From: Symbiodinium natans
Lineage: Eukaryota; Sar; Dinophyceae; Suessiales; Symbiodiniaceae
Assembly: GCA_905221605.1 (NCBI GenBank)
Contig: CAJNDS010002336.1
Location: 343,708 to 407,707, forward strand
Direction of reading: 5' to 3'
Length of the DNA: 64,000 nucleotides
Below the pieces are notes generated by a model. It saw only the letters and a list, made by a program, of their open reading frames with translations, was not told the origin of the DNA and searched no databases. Position numbers and translations under genes: made by a program. Shown here piece after piece: positions 55,151 through 64,000 of this stretch. Numbering within the stretch: the first letter of the stretch is position 1; every line of letters begins with the position of its first letter.

Positions 55151-55222
55151 GTTCGGGGTTCGGGGTTCGGGGTTCGGGGTTCGTGGTTCGGCGTTCGGCG
55201 TTCGGGGTTCGGGGTTCGGGTT
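55151..55222 (+). repeat. (TTCGGGG)n variant block
   Basis: About ten units of TTCGGGG with TTCGGCG and TTCGTGG variants, adjoining TTTAGGG and TTTGGGG. Confidence 0.93.
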
Positions 55223-55564
55223 TGGGGTTTAGGGTTTGCCTGCTGGAAACCCGAGAGCACGCGACACTTGCGCAAAAACTAGGGGGCCAAAATTCCTGCA
55301 CCCGAAAACCCGACCCTCAAACGAAGCAGGTCTTTTGTAAGGATGGACTTGTTTTTGCTGGTTGGCCACCCTCCGCCCCTTCATCAACGGGTTTAGGGTT
55401 TCGGGTACAGGGTGTAGGGCTGTACGGAGAAGGACCGCCTTTAGTGGATGCCTCCCGGGGGGCAGGGGGGATGGAGTCTGTTCTGGGAAGGTGGGCATAA
55501 AGCCCTAAATCCTGAAGAGCACCCTGCAACCCTCTGCACCCTAATAAGCCCGATATGCATAAAC

Positions 55565-55840
55565 CCTCAACAGACCCCAAACCCTAAGCCCCAAAACCCC
55601 AACACCCCTAAACCCCAAAACCCCTAAATCCAAAACCCCAAACCCCCAAACCCCAAAACCCCAAAACCCCAAAACCCCAACACCCCAACACCCCAAAACC
55701 CCAAAACCCCAAAACCCCAAAACCCCAAAACCCCAAAACCCCCAAACCCCCAAAACCCCAAAACCCCAAAACCCCAAAACCCCAAAACCCAAAACCCCAT
55801 ACCCCAAACCCTAAACCCCAAACCCCAAAACCCTAACCCT
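55565..55840 (-). repeat. Degenerate (CCCCAAAA)n tract
   Basis: About 270 bp dominated by CCCCAAAA (TTTTGGGG on the other strand) with CCCCAACA and CCCCCAAA variants. The octamer matches the telomere unit of spirotrich ciliates, but grading into CCCTAAA on both sides favours local drift of the heptamer. Confidence 0.93.
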
Positions 55841-56377
55841 GGGGCCCCTGGCAAGGACAGTTTGCCCTTCGACCCGAATCGACGGCCTCGTGCAGAGATA
55901 GGAAACCACACCCCAACCGCTGAAGCCCCGAACCATTTAGGGTTTACGCTTTAGGGTTTAGGGTTTTGGGTTTAGGGCTTGGGGTTTGGGGTTTGGGATT
56001 TACGGTTTAGGGTTTAGGGCCCAGAGGGTTTGGGGGCTACCCCAACAGGGCTGCTCTACCTGAGAGTTTTGGATTTGGGGCACTACAGCTTAAAGAAAAC
56101 CCTAAACCCTAAACCCTAAACCCTAAACCCTAAACCCTAAACCCTAAACCCTAAACCCCTGCCTTGTCAATCGGGTTTTGCTTAAGACCGTTCAAGGGCT
56201 GTCAGGGTCGGACTTGGGGGGTTGGAGCTTCCCGCCAACCCCCCCCCCCCCCCCAACCCTTAGGGTTTAGGGTTTAGGGTTTAGGGTTTAGGGTTTAGGG
56301 TTTAGGGTTTAGGGTTTAGGGTTTAGGGTTTAGGGTCCCCTTCCCTTCACCCGTAACCTGATCCCAAAGCCTAAACT

Positions 56378-56474
56378 GGGATGCCTTTGACTAACAGTCC
56401 TTGATGGGCATTTCAATAGGGGGGTACCCTAATCCCTGTTAATCACAAACTGCTTGTATACACGGAAGCATCCC
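56378..56474. mobile_element. GATGTTCCCCC-family element, diverged
   Basis: GGGATGCC...GCATCCC inverted ends. Inside are ACTAACAGTCCTTGATGGGC and GGGGGTACC, as in the other copies. Confidence 0.6.
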
Positions 56475-56613
56475 AACCTATAGCCATTAAACTCTCCTAG
56501 TGGCTGTGGAATTCTACTTACAAGTAATCGCCGCGGCCCGTGTACTTTCCAACGTTGCCCGCTTACTTTTCTGGGCGGCTTGTTTGTTTGGGGTCCTTTC
56601 AACTGCCTAACCC

Positions 56614-56716
56614 AAAGGGTCCATTAACGTATATACTTTGGCCCTAAAGCTACTGTATGGGAACCCCTTTGAGGCCCAAGTATATCCTATATCATATATC
56701 GGTACATGGACCCTTA
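56614..56716. mobile_element. TAAGGGTCCATGTACC-family element
   Basis: Left AAAGGGTCCATTAACGTATA, right GGTACATGGACCCTTA; inner GGCCCAAGTATATCC as in the 13514 copy. Confidence 0.8.
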
Positions 56717-57599
56717 CGGTAATGGGTGGTGAAGACAAATACGAACATGCCGGAAACCCAGCCTTCCAAACCCTAAACCCTAAACTAAACCCTAAACCCT
56801 AAACCCTCAAACCCTCAAACCCTAAACCCTAAACCCTAAACCCTAAACCCTAAACCCTAAACCCTAAACCCTAGACCTAAACTCTAGACATGCTTTCCAG
56901 GCTTGGAGCTTGGGAGTTGGGGACTTCCCTGCAAAACACTCTCGCAATGTGGTTTTAAGTTCGGGCTTCCCCCCATCAAACCTTATTGAAAACCCCGCTT
57001 TTCCAGACCCATGTTCTCACCTGTGCCCGTATACTTTGTTTCGTACTCTCCAAATAAGTATCCCTAAATCCCAGAATTAGAGAACAGTAGAGGTTTGCGG
57101 CTGCTGGTCGATCCTAAAGAAAGACCCTGTTCAACAAAATATACACGGACTTTCAAGCTCAAGGCTGCACCCGGCCTGCCATCAATCTCAATCCTTCCTC
57201 CACCTTGGCTGTCCGCGAGTTTAGGGTTTTGGGTTCTTGTTGGGTTTAGGTTTAGGGTTGAGGGTTTAGGTTTGGGTTCTGGGTTTGGGGATACAGGGTT
57301 TCGGGTTGCGGAATATAGGGCGGTTTAGGGCTGTGGGATACATGGCTTGAGGATTCACAGAATTTTTATAGGGCTTTGAGCTGATTCGCGTTGCAGGAAC
57401 TCCAAAGGACTCCTAGGTCCTATGAAAGCCCCTGCCCTATGAACCCTAATCATTGAATACCCGGCCAAGAAGGGAAAGTCCCCACCCCCCCCCCCCCCGG
57501 TACCCCCCCCTCTCCACCCCTCCCCGTCTCTCTCCCCCCCGTCTCTCCCCCACCCCTCTCCTCCAAAAAGACCAAGCTCCAAAAAGCCTGCCCTAGGGC

Positions 57600-58045
57600 C
57601 AGATCGGGCAGCTGCTGCAAGGCTTATGGGACTGTTACTTGAGGAATGAATGGATCTAATTCTGCAGGTTGCCGCAATTACAACAAATCGGCATGGAATT
57701 CCAGTTACGACCGACTTGTGACTCGTTCGTAGGTCCCGCCTTCATGTATAATGTCTCGCAGCTAGTGGGGGGTGGTGTTAAACTTATCTTGTTGGTGGCA
57801 CGCCTTTGCTGAGGACGCCCTCCCAAAAGGGACCCCAACATACAACCCAGCCCCGTACACAGGCTGGAAGGGCCCTCTAAAGGAGGTGGAGAAGAGGTCA
57901 GGCCATTCTCAAGCCCGAGTTGCGCGCAAAACAGTCACGCCACCATGCATGACAGGCAGACGACTCTGCCCTGCTGATTACGTAGGATTGTGCCGAGCTT
58001 CGACTGGCTATGCCCACGTCTGTGAAAGGTGGGTTTGAGGTGTCG
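57600..58045 (+). other. Non-repetitive island with competing open frames
   Basis: About 440 bp without telomeric repeat. A plus frame (57772-58038) includes PYTGWKGPLKEVEKRSGHSQ; a minus frame (57841-57656) includes GRNWNSMPICCNCGNLQN. Either or neither could be an exon. It lies just upstream of the duplicated segment at 58096. Confidence 0.25.
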
Positions 58046-58095
58046 GGTCTGGGTTTGCAATCAGCGAGACAGTGGTTCCTACAGCATGTAGCAGT

Positions 58096-58218
58096 CCTGC
58101 ATGTATACTTGTATATAATTACTTCAGCTTCTCTGTGCCCTAAACCCTAAACCCTAAACCCTAAACCCTAAACCCTGCATGTATACTTGTATATAATTAC
58201 TTCAGCTTCTCTCTGTGC
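58096..58218. repeat. Telomeric insert flanked by a 43-bp direct duplication
   Basis: 58096-58138 and 58174-58218 are copies of the same unique sequence (starts CCTGCATGTATACTTG, ends CTCTGTGC). The right copy has an extra CT, so it is 45 bp. Between them is CCCTAAA repeated about five times. CC/CCC at the joints is shared microhomology. It has the same architecture and duplication length as the lipase case at 46051-46167, though here no coding role is evident. Confidence 0.9.
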
Positions 58219-58754
58219 ATGGCGCTGTGATACAAAAGAATTGCCCCAGAACCGTTTGGACATGGACACTGCCCCTCAGGGGACGATCACTAGTCCTAGG
58301 CTCTGGGCTCATGCTGCGGGAGCGAACATGGAAGCAAGATGGGTTTAGGGTTTAGGGCTTAGGGTTTAGGGTTTAGGGTTTAGGGTTTAGGGCACCATGC
58401 GGAAAGTTCTCGAGATGAAATTAGGGTCTGATGTCGGGGGGTCCTTCTTTGTAAGGGTGCCCGTGCCACTATGGGGTCAGAAAGGGACCTTACCGTAGAG
58501 AACTGCCCAATATTAATGTGGCGATGCAAAAACCCTACTGCCCACGCCGTGTAAAGTACGTTACAAGAAGACTGTGCACCCCAGAGCCCAGTTGGAGGGC
58601 CTACACCCCTTCGAAACCCGAAACCCGAACCCCAAACCCTAAACCCTAAACCCCCTAAACACTTATCCAACCCGATGAGGCTCAGAGTAGGGACATCCTT
58701 TTCTTGACATTCCGGGCACCGGAAGATCCCTGGTTGAGGGTGAATGTGGTTTAG

Positions 58755-58895
58755 GATTTCGGGTTTAGGGTTTAGGGTTTAGGGTTTAGGGTTCAGGGTT
58801 TAGGGTTTAGGGTTCAGGGTTTAGGGTTGAGGGTTTAGGGTTCAGGGTTCAAGGTTGACGGTTTAGGGTTGAGGGTTTAGGGTTGAGGCTTGAAC
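58755..58895 (+). repeat. TTTAGGG array with TTCAGGG and TTGAGGG units
   Basis: Variant units alternate in blocks (TTCAGGG about every third unit), giving a higher-order pattern of roughly 21 bp. Confidence 0.93.
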
Positions 58896-59046
58896 CCTCA
58901 GACAGAAACACTAGCCCCCAAAGCGTGTGTGGCAGGGGCTGCCCATACCCCGGCTTCTCACTGTCAGCACCCTGCAAAGATCGGAAAGAAAATGCCAGCA
59001 TTCTGTGCGCAAATCGCAACTAGACCCTCGAGTTCCCTCGGAATAA

Positions 59047-59130
59047 AAGGGTGCCCTTTTTGGTTTACAGGGGCTCACAAGGGAACCTAAACCCTCTCAA
59101 AACATGGAATAAGGGCCCACTCTGGGTCCG
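59047..59130. mobile_element. Introner-like element, TGCCCAGT family
   Basis: AAAGGGTGCCCTTTTTGG, AAGGGAACCTAAACCC, ATGGAATAAGGGCCCACTCT, GGGTCC. Left flank 58890-59045 is a non-repetitive open island. Confidence 0.65.
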
Positions 59131-60142
59131 AGGCAACAACCACAAAGCCATACCCCGAACCGCAGACCATCCGCGAAGCCCTAAGAACTAGACTCCTAAG
59201 TGTTCAACCCTAAGTCCTGCAACCTACTACCCCAACACGCCCGAACACCCTATAAACCCTCATATGCACCCTAACACCCTACACCGGAACACCCAAGCAC
59301 ACCCTAAACCCTAAACCCTAAACCCTGAACCCTAAACCCTGAACCCTAAACCCTACACCCTAAACCCTAAACCCTAAACACCCACCTGAATGGGATGTTG
59401 CTCCGCTTTGTGCGTGCCCTGGCTGCGCGCCAGGACGTAATCGAAGGCTACCTGAGGATGCCATGGGCCGCAACAAAGGCCTTTAGACCCTATGGGATAA
59501 GGTTTAGGGTGCTCTTTTTAGGGTTTAGGGCCGTTTAGGGTTTAGGGTTTAGGGTTTAGGGCTAGGGTTTAGGGAAGCCCTAATGCCTAAGGGAAGGGGG
59601 GAAGCTGGTACGGATGTTCGGGGGTTTGGGCGCTTCCGCGCTTCAGGATGTAGGGGTTTAAGTTGTTGAGGGACTTAGGGCTTCCCCTAAACTCAAACAT
59701 AAAACTCCTAAACCCTAAACCCTAAACCCTGAACTCTAAACCCTAAACCCTAAACCCTAAACCCCAAACCCCTGAAAAACCCCAAAGGCTTTGCGGGGAA
59801 GAGGGCCTCGACAGGCACCTGGACCACGATGGAGGCTTGGAAGTTGGCGTTCTCCTCCCACTTCTCATCCTTCGATCAAGGTTTAGGGTTTAGGGTTTAG
59901 GGTTTAGGGTTTAGGGTTTAGGGTTTAGGGTTTAGGGTTTAGGGTTTAGGGTTTCGGGTTTGGCTTTTAGGGTTTTAGGGTCTAGGGCTTAGGCTATTAG
60001 GGTACCCTAAACCCTAAACCAAACCTTGTTAAGGTTTGGGGTTTAGATGTTTTTCCATCTCACACCATCGTCCTACCGCATACTTTACAGACAACCCCAC
60101 ATTACCATCTCTGATTGGAGCAGCTCCGGTTGTAATACAGCG

Positions 60143-60276
60143 GGCGGAATAGTTACTAATGATATTCCCTTATGGTCTTTCGTCTTTATACTATAGTAAC
60201 CCCCCCTGCCTCCAAAAAGAAAACTATTCCAATTAATTACTAATCACATTCCCTTATGGTCCCTTTGTAATTCTAT
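60143..60276. mobile_element. CCTGAATAATT-related element, opposite orientation, partly duplicated
   Basis: GGAATAGTTACTAATGATAT then TCCCTTATGGTC occurs at the left, and ACTAATCACATTCCCTTATG then GTCC again at the right: the family's 3' part in inverted orientation, twice. Confidence 0.6.
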
Positions 60277-60400
60277 ACTAAACCCTAAACCCTAAACCCT
60301 AAACCCCAAACCCCAAACCCTAAACCCTAAACCCTAAACCCTAAACCCTAAACCCTAAACCCTAAACCCTAAACCCTAAACCCTAAACCCTAAACCCTAG
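60275..60400 (-). repeat. CCCTAAA array
   Basis: About 17 units, two of them CCCCAAA. It follows an AT-rich inverted-repeat element (60143-60274). Confidence 0.97.
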
Positions 60401-60726
60401 CTAGTCACAACTCGACCCTCTATTCTAGTTCTTCAGGCCCCCTTTCTTAGGGTTCAAGGATGACTGTGGGCACAGCTACGAGGATGGTCTTGGTGGGTGT
60501 TGGGGCTTCTTGAGTTCGGTGTGTAGGGTTTCGGGTTTCGGGTTTAGGGTTTAGGGTTTGGGGTTTAGGGTTTCGGGTTTGGGGCCAGGCCTAAACAGAG
60601 AGACGGTTTGCGCAACAAGCTCCAGAAACCCTCTTCCCCAAGTGGCCCCGAACCGGAAAGGCCGAAACTCCCTCACCCGCACGCGCACGCCCGCAAGCAC
60701 GCGCACGCATGCACACATGCACACTG

Positions 60727-60928
60727 GAAAATGACCGTAGAAGTCGAACGTGGACGCTTTAAGGTCCCTGGAGTTTTCATCGCTGCTATGGCGGAGTCTG
60801 CGGATGGAGTTCTGCAGGCGGTTTAGGGTTTAGGGTTTAGGGTTTAGGGTTTAGGGTTTAGGGTTTAGCGGATTCACTCTGCGACCCCTGGGACTAGCAC
60901 CTCTGGGATGAGTAGGTCGATCCGGTGA
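60727..60928 (+). CDS. Two candidate exons around a purely telomeric 48-bp intron
   Basis: The first island reads MTVEVERGRFKVPGVFIAAM then AESADGVLQA, ending exactly at GCG|GTTTAGGG (60820). The repeat (60821-60868) ends TTTAG, and the next island continues in the same frame as RIHSATPGTSTSGMSRSIR to TGA at about 60926-60928. No family recognised; the upstream limit is unknown. Confidence 0.35.
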
Positions 60929-62691
60929 AAAAATGCTCTCCACGCCACAGATACATCTGACGGCAAGAAGGTACCCTTGCCGGCACATACATTATGCCCC
61001 ATGCAAGAATGCACACACACACATACTGGCCGTAAACCCTAAACACTAAACCCGAAAACCTCCTGAACCAGAAGAACCCACAACCCCAAGCCCGTAAGCC
61101 CAACCCGATACGCGAGCTCCCATCGTTGCGGTTGGTACTGAAACCTTTAGGACTGGTATTTAGGGTTTCGGGTTTGGGATTAAGCTTTCAGCCTCAATAC
61201 CCCCAACCCTAAAACCTACGCTCCAGAACGCTAAATCCTAAAGCCTAAACCCTAAAGCCGTTAAAGCACAAACCTATCAAGGAACCAGCCAAAAGCCCCA
61301 GCCAAAAAGGGTGCGAAAGTGCCTCGATCTGGCCGTTGAAGACCTCAGGCTGTTATCCAGAGCAGGTTTTAAAGTGCGTTAGGTGCTTCAAAGGTTTCGG
61401 ATTCAGGCCTTAAGCCTTAGGGCGTGGGTTGGATTGGGCATAATCCTCTGGATATAGTACGGGGTCCCTAAACCCGAAACCCGAAACCCTAAACCCTACA
61501 CCCTACACCCGAAACCCTAAACCCTAAACCCTAAACCCTAATTAAACCCTAAACCCCAAACCCTAACTCAACATGAAATCACTCAAAAAGCATCCCGAAA
61601 GCCGTTTTCAAGGATTTAGGTTTCGGGTTCAGGTTTGTAGGGCTTAGGGAAAGTAACCCCCCCGCCGATACCTAAAAATGCTACCCCCAAAGCCTGGTTT
61701 GGAGACCCTAATTAAAGACCATAAAAGCCTGTAGGCCCTAGACCCAAAGTCTTTAAAGCCATGTAAACCTTGAAGCCAAAACGCTAAACCCTAAACCCCA
61801 AACCCTAAACCCTAAAACCAAAACCCGAAACCCTAAACCCTAAACCCTAAACCCTAAACCCCGGGCGCCCGAGCGTAGGTCAGGGCCGGGGGGCGCTCAG
61901 TTCGGACACTTTGCGGTCCCTCCTTAAAGGTGTCCTGCTTGCGGGCTCATGCGGGGGGTGGGGGGTTAGGGTTTAGGGTTTAGGGTTTAGGGTTTAGGGG
62001 TTCGGGCTTAGGGTTTAGGGTTTAGGGTTTAGGGTTTCGGGTTTAGGGTTTAGGGTTTAGGCCCTTGATGTGGGTCCCTGATATATAACCCCGATATACA
62101 CTACAAGGGTGAGGGACCACACTAAGGGCCCATGGTGCCAACCCTAGGCATGGGACATACTCACGTTTTAGGGTTTAGGGTTGAGGGTTGAGGGTTTAGG
62201 GTTTAGGGTTTAGGGTTTAGGGCCTAAGGTTCATGGGAAGTACTAACGGGTGAAGGCAGAGTGCACTAACAGATGGAACTGTATCTGAGGTGATCATACT
62301 GGCTTGGAATTCAGGGTTCAGAGGTTTCATTTTCTCGTCTTAGTAGGGAAAGAGGCAACAGGGTACTTCAAGCCTTAAAGGATTTCTATAAGGGTTTTAG
62401 GGTACCCAATTCCCTCATTTCCCTACTCAGGGGAGCGGTTTTTTTTGGGGCTTTTGGGGGGGGGGGGGGCGGGGGGGGGCAGTGAGACTCAGCGATTTAG
62501 GCTCGCCGGGATACATGAACCCTAAACTCTACACGACAGACCCTAAACCTCACACCCTAAACCTCAAAACCCTAACCCTCTAAACCCTAAACCCTGGAAA
62601 CCCTAAGAACCGTGCTTTGGCTTATGACGAAACGCAGGAACTGCTCAAAAAAACATGCTTGTTAAAGAATATAGACCATTCTAACTACTGA

Positions 62692-62803
62692 CCCAAAGGG
62701 TCCTAAGTACCTACATAGTAGACGGTAGGGTTTCCATAATAGGGATTACTACTATGGTTTGGGTAAGTGTCCGCCCCAAGAAAGGTACTTAGGATCCTTT
62801 GGG
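62692..62803. mobile_element. TAAGGGTCC-like inverted-repeat element, diverged
   Basis: CCCAAAGGGTCCTAAGTACC at the left and GGTACTTAGGATCCTTTGGG at the right pair with one mismatch. The interior differs from other copies. Confidence 0.75.
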
Positions 62804-63363
62804 TGAGTATGAAAGATTGCATTACAGGAGAAGACGCCAAAAGCCCAAACCCGAAACTCGCCCACGCCCTTCTTTCGGCGGTCCTGCCCGTGCAAAGATG
62901 GCTGCGCGAAACCCTAAACCCTAAACCCTAAACCCTGAACCCTGAACCCTGAACCCTAAACCCTAAACCCTAAACCCTAAACCCTACACCCTAAACCCTA
63001 AACCCTAAACCCTAATCAATTTGGGAGCCAGCAAAAAACATCTGGCTGGCAGAATTTGCAGGGGGTTCCTGTAAAACCTGACTTGAGGAAATTTTCGGTT
63101 CCGCGTCTATAGGGTTTGGGGTTTAGGGGCTCAGGGTAGTTTAGGGTGATGGCTTCACAATTGGGCTGACAGGGTTAGAATTGAAAGCTGAAGGCCCTTG
63201 AGGAAACCTAGGGTTTAGGGTTTAGGGTTTAGGGTTTAGGGTTTAGGGTTTAGGGTTTAGGATAGTCTTTGGACGCTCACCGCCGCTTGCCACCTCCTCC
63301 TTTCCTTGGCAAAGCAGGGCATAAAGCTGGTCTTCAGGGTTTCGGAGTTTGGGGGTTTAAGTT

Positions 63364-63445
63364 GGGATGTTCCCCCTTATTCTAATTCTAGTAGGGGGTA
63401 CCGCAATCTCTATTAAGGACAGTTCGTATAAGGGGGAACATCGCA
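63364..63445. mobile_element. GATGTTCCCCC-family element
   Basis: Ends are GGGATGTTCCCCCTTATTC and AGGGGGAACATC. The middle carries GTAGGGGGTACC and ATTAAGGACAGTTCGTAT. Flanking AAGTTG...GCAAG|G fits the splice-like context seen for this family. Confidence 0.8.
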
Positions 63446-63595
63446 AGGCTTAAGGGCTATACCCAAAAGCATGCCTGCAATCGATCCCTGCACCACCACA
63501 AGAACCCCCAACTTCGGATGCCCATACTACTCGAAATCAAGTTTTTGGGGTTTAGGGTTTAGGGTTTAGGGTTTAGGGTTTAGGGTTTAGGGACT

Positions 63596-63674
63596 AAAGG
63601 AGGGACCCTTATAAGGGACCTTAGGGCAGAGTTAGGGGTTATTTGGGGTCCCTTCGTGGGTCCCTCCTTTTTCC
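63596..63674. mobile_element. MITE-like element, AAAGGAGGGACCC family (copy 2)
   Basis: AAAGGAGGGACCCTTATAAG at the left and GGGTCCCTCCTTT at the right are inverted copies. It starts directly after a telomeric array. Confidence 0.8.
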
Positions 63675-64000
63675 CTGTAAAACTAACTCCCCTCCCCCCC
63701 CTCCCCCCCCACCAACTGTGCCCCCACCCCAACGACCACCTGACCAAAAGATGCACATCACAAGGCCCAAAGAAGGGGGGGGTAGAATCGAAACTCTTCT
63801 TTCCAAAGTCTTCGTTTCGAAGAGGGGGTATCGTCAAGGAGGAGAAACGCTTTCAATGCACCCCAATACCCCTAAGCACGAAACCCTAAACCCTAAACCC
63901 CAAACCCTTAACCCAAAACCCTCAAAGCCCCCGGAGCCACCACCAAAGCAAAAGGCGCTCCCTAAACCATCCCCGCATCCCTTCCCCTTACAGGGAGGGG

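Larger units (their letters stand above)
52120..57590. other. Repeat mosaic without recognised genes
   Basis: Minus-strand arrays at 53368-53435, 54171-54220, 54938-55000, 56098-56160 and 56768-56880. Plus-strand arrays at 53535-53570, 53955-53985, 54385-54430, 54598-54675, 55106-55240, 55936-56015, 56262-56337 and 57220-57330. Poly-G at 52465-52489; poly-C at 54308, 56239 and 57481-57540. Confidence 0.7.
60930..64000. other. Repeat mosaic without recognised genes
   Basis: Minus-strand arrays at 61465-61565, 61785-61862, 62520-62610, 62910-63015 and 63880-63930. Plus-strand arrays at 61965-62060, 62165-62222, 63208-63262 and 63548-63592. Poly-G at 62455-62480. Elements at 62692, 63364 and 63596 are listed separately. 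Confidence 0.75.

Noticed and set aside
55640-55800. Ciliate contamination suggested by CCCCAAAA
   Set aside because: The tract grades into CCCTAAA on both sides and has irregular units, unlike a ciliate macronuclear telomere.
55541-55911. Glycine/tryptophan-rich frames (GFGVLGFWG type)
   Set aside because: Translation of the degenerate CCCCAAAA repeat.
1-64000. Dinoflagellate spliced-leader, tRNA, 5S or U6 genes
   Set aside because: I looked for the TTTGGCTCAAG leader core, tRNA T-loop boxes and U6 conserved blocks and saw none I could support; a covariance-model scan would decide.

Overview
This is eukaryotic nuclear DNA in which the plant-type telomere heptamer TTTAGGG (CCCTAAA on the other strand) is scattered through the whole 64 kb. 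By eye there are about ninety arrays, from a few copies to about 350 bp. They alternate in orientation and are separated by 50-600 bp of unique sequence, gene fragments and short palindromic elements. Position 1 starts in such an array, but nothing marks it as a true chromosome end. There are no bacterial-type operons and no long intact open reading frames. Most apparent ORFs are read-through of the repeat (LNPKP or GFRVxGL peptides) or of C/G runs.

The one gene I recognise well is a class 3 lipase on the minus strand (about 47.1 to 45.16 kb). It is cut into at least eight short exons and carries GHSLGG, an FRGTDND block and a C-terminal LHSIPDYV block. Its introns use GT, GC or GA at the 5' end and AG followed mostly by G at the 3' end, and they consist of introner-like elements, telomeric repeats, or both. 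Relaxed 5' splice sites, introners and TTTAGGG repeats together point to a dinoflagellate (moderate confidence). A secondary-plastid alga with a nucleomorph remains possible, because an AT-rich, diverged 3' fragment of 18S rRNA lies at 16.2-16.65 kb and a pure (TCTAGGG)14 array lies at 51.3 kb.

Layout: 0-7 kb repeats and small inverted-repeat elements; 7-8.2 kb two candidate terminal exons; 8.2-9.4 kb GTGC microsatellite and tandem repeats; 9.4-16.2 kb repeats; 16.2-16.65 kb rRNA fragment; 20.1-21.1 kb unidentified minus-strand exon cluster; 26.8-27.5 kb TTCCGCGG cluster; 28.0-29.1 kb element with terminal inverted repeats of about 95 bp; 30.2-30.6 kb palindromic tandem array; 31.2 and 37.6 kb the longest telomeric arrays; 38.9-39.3 kb two-exon plus-strand candidate; 45.1-47.6 kb lipase; 49.3-50.1 kb GC-rich imperfect repeat; 50.7-51.0 kb minus-strand candidate exon; 60.7-60.9 kb candidate exons around a purely telomeric intron; the rest is repeat mosaic.

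The most unusual signal is how the telomeric repeats enter the genome. In two places (46.05-46.17 kb and 58.10-58.22 kb) a short telomeric tract sits between two copies of an otherwise unique segment of about 43 bp. In the lipase, that duplication carries an AG|GT site, so the insert can be spliced out exactly. This suggests that repair of staggered breaks with telomeric DNA makes new introns. Several exons also end directly at GTTTAGGG or begin after TTTAG, so the telomere repeat itself can supply both splice signals.
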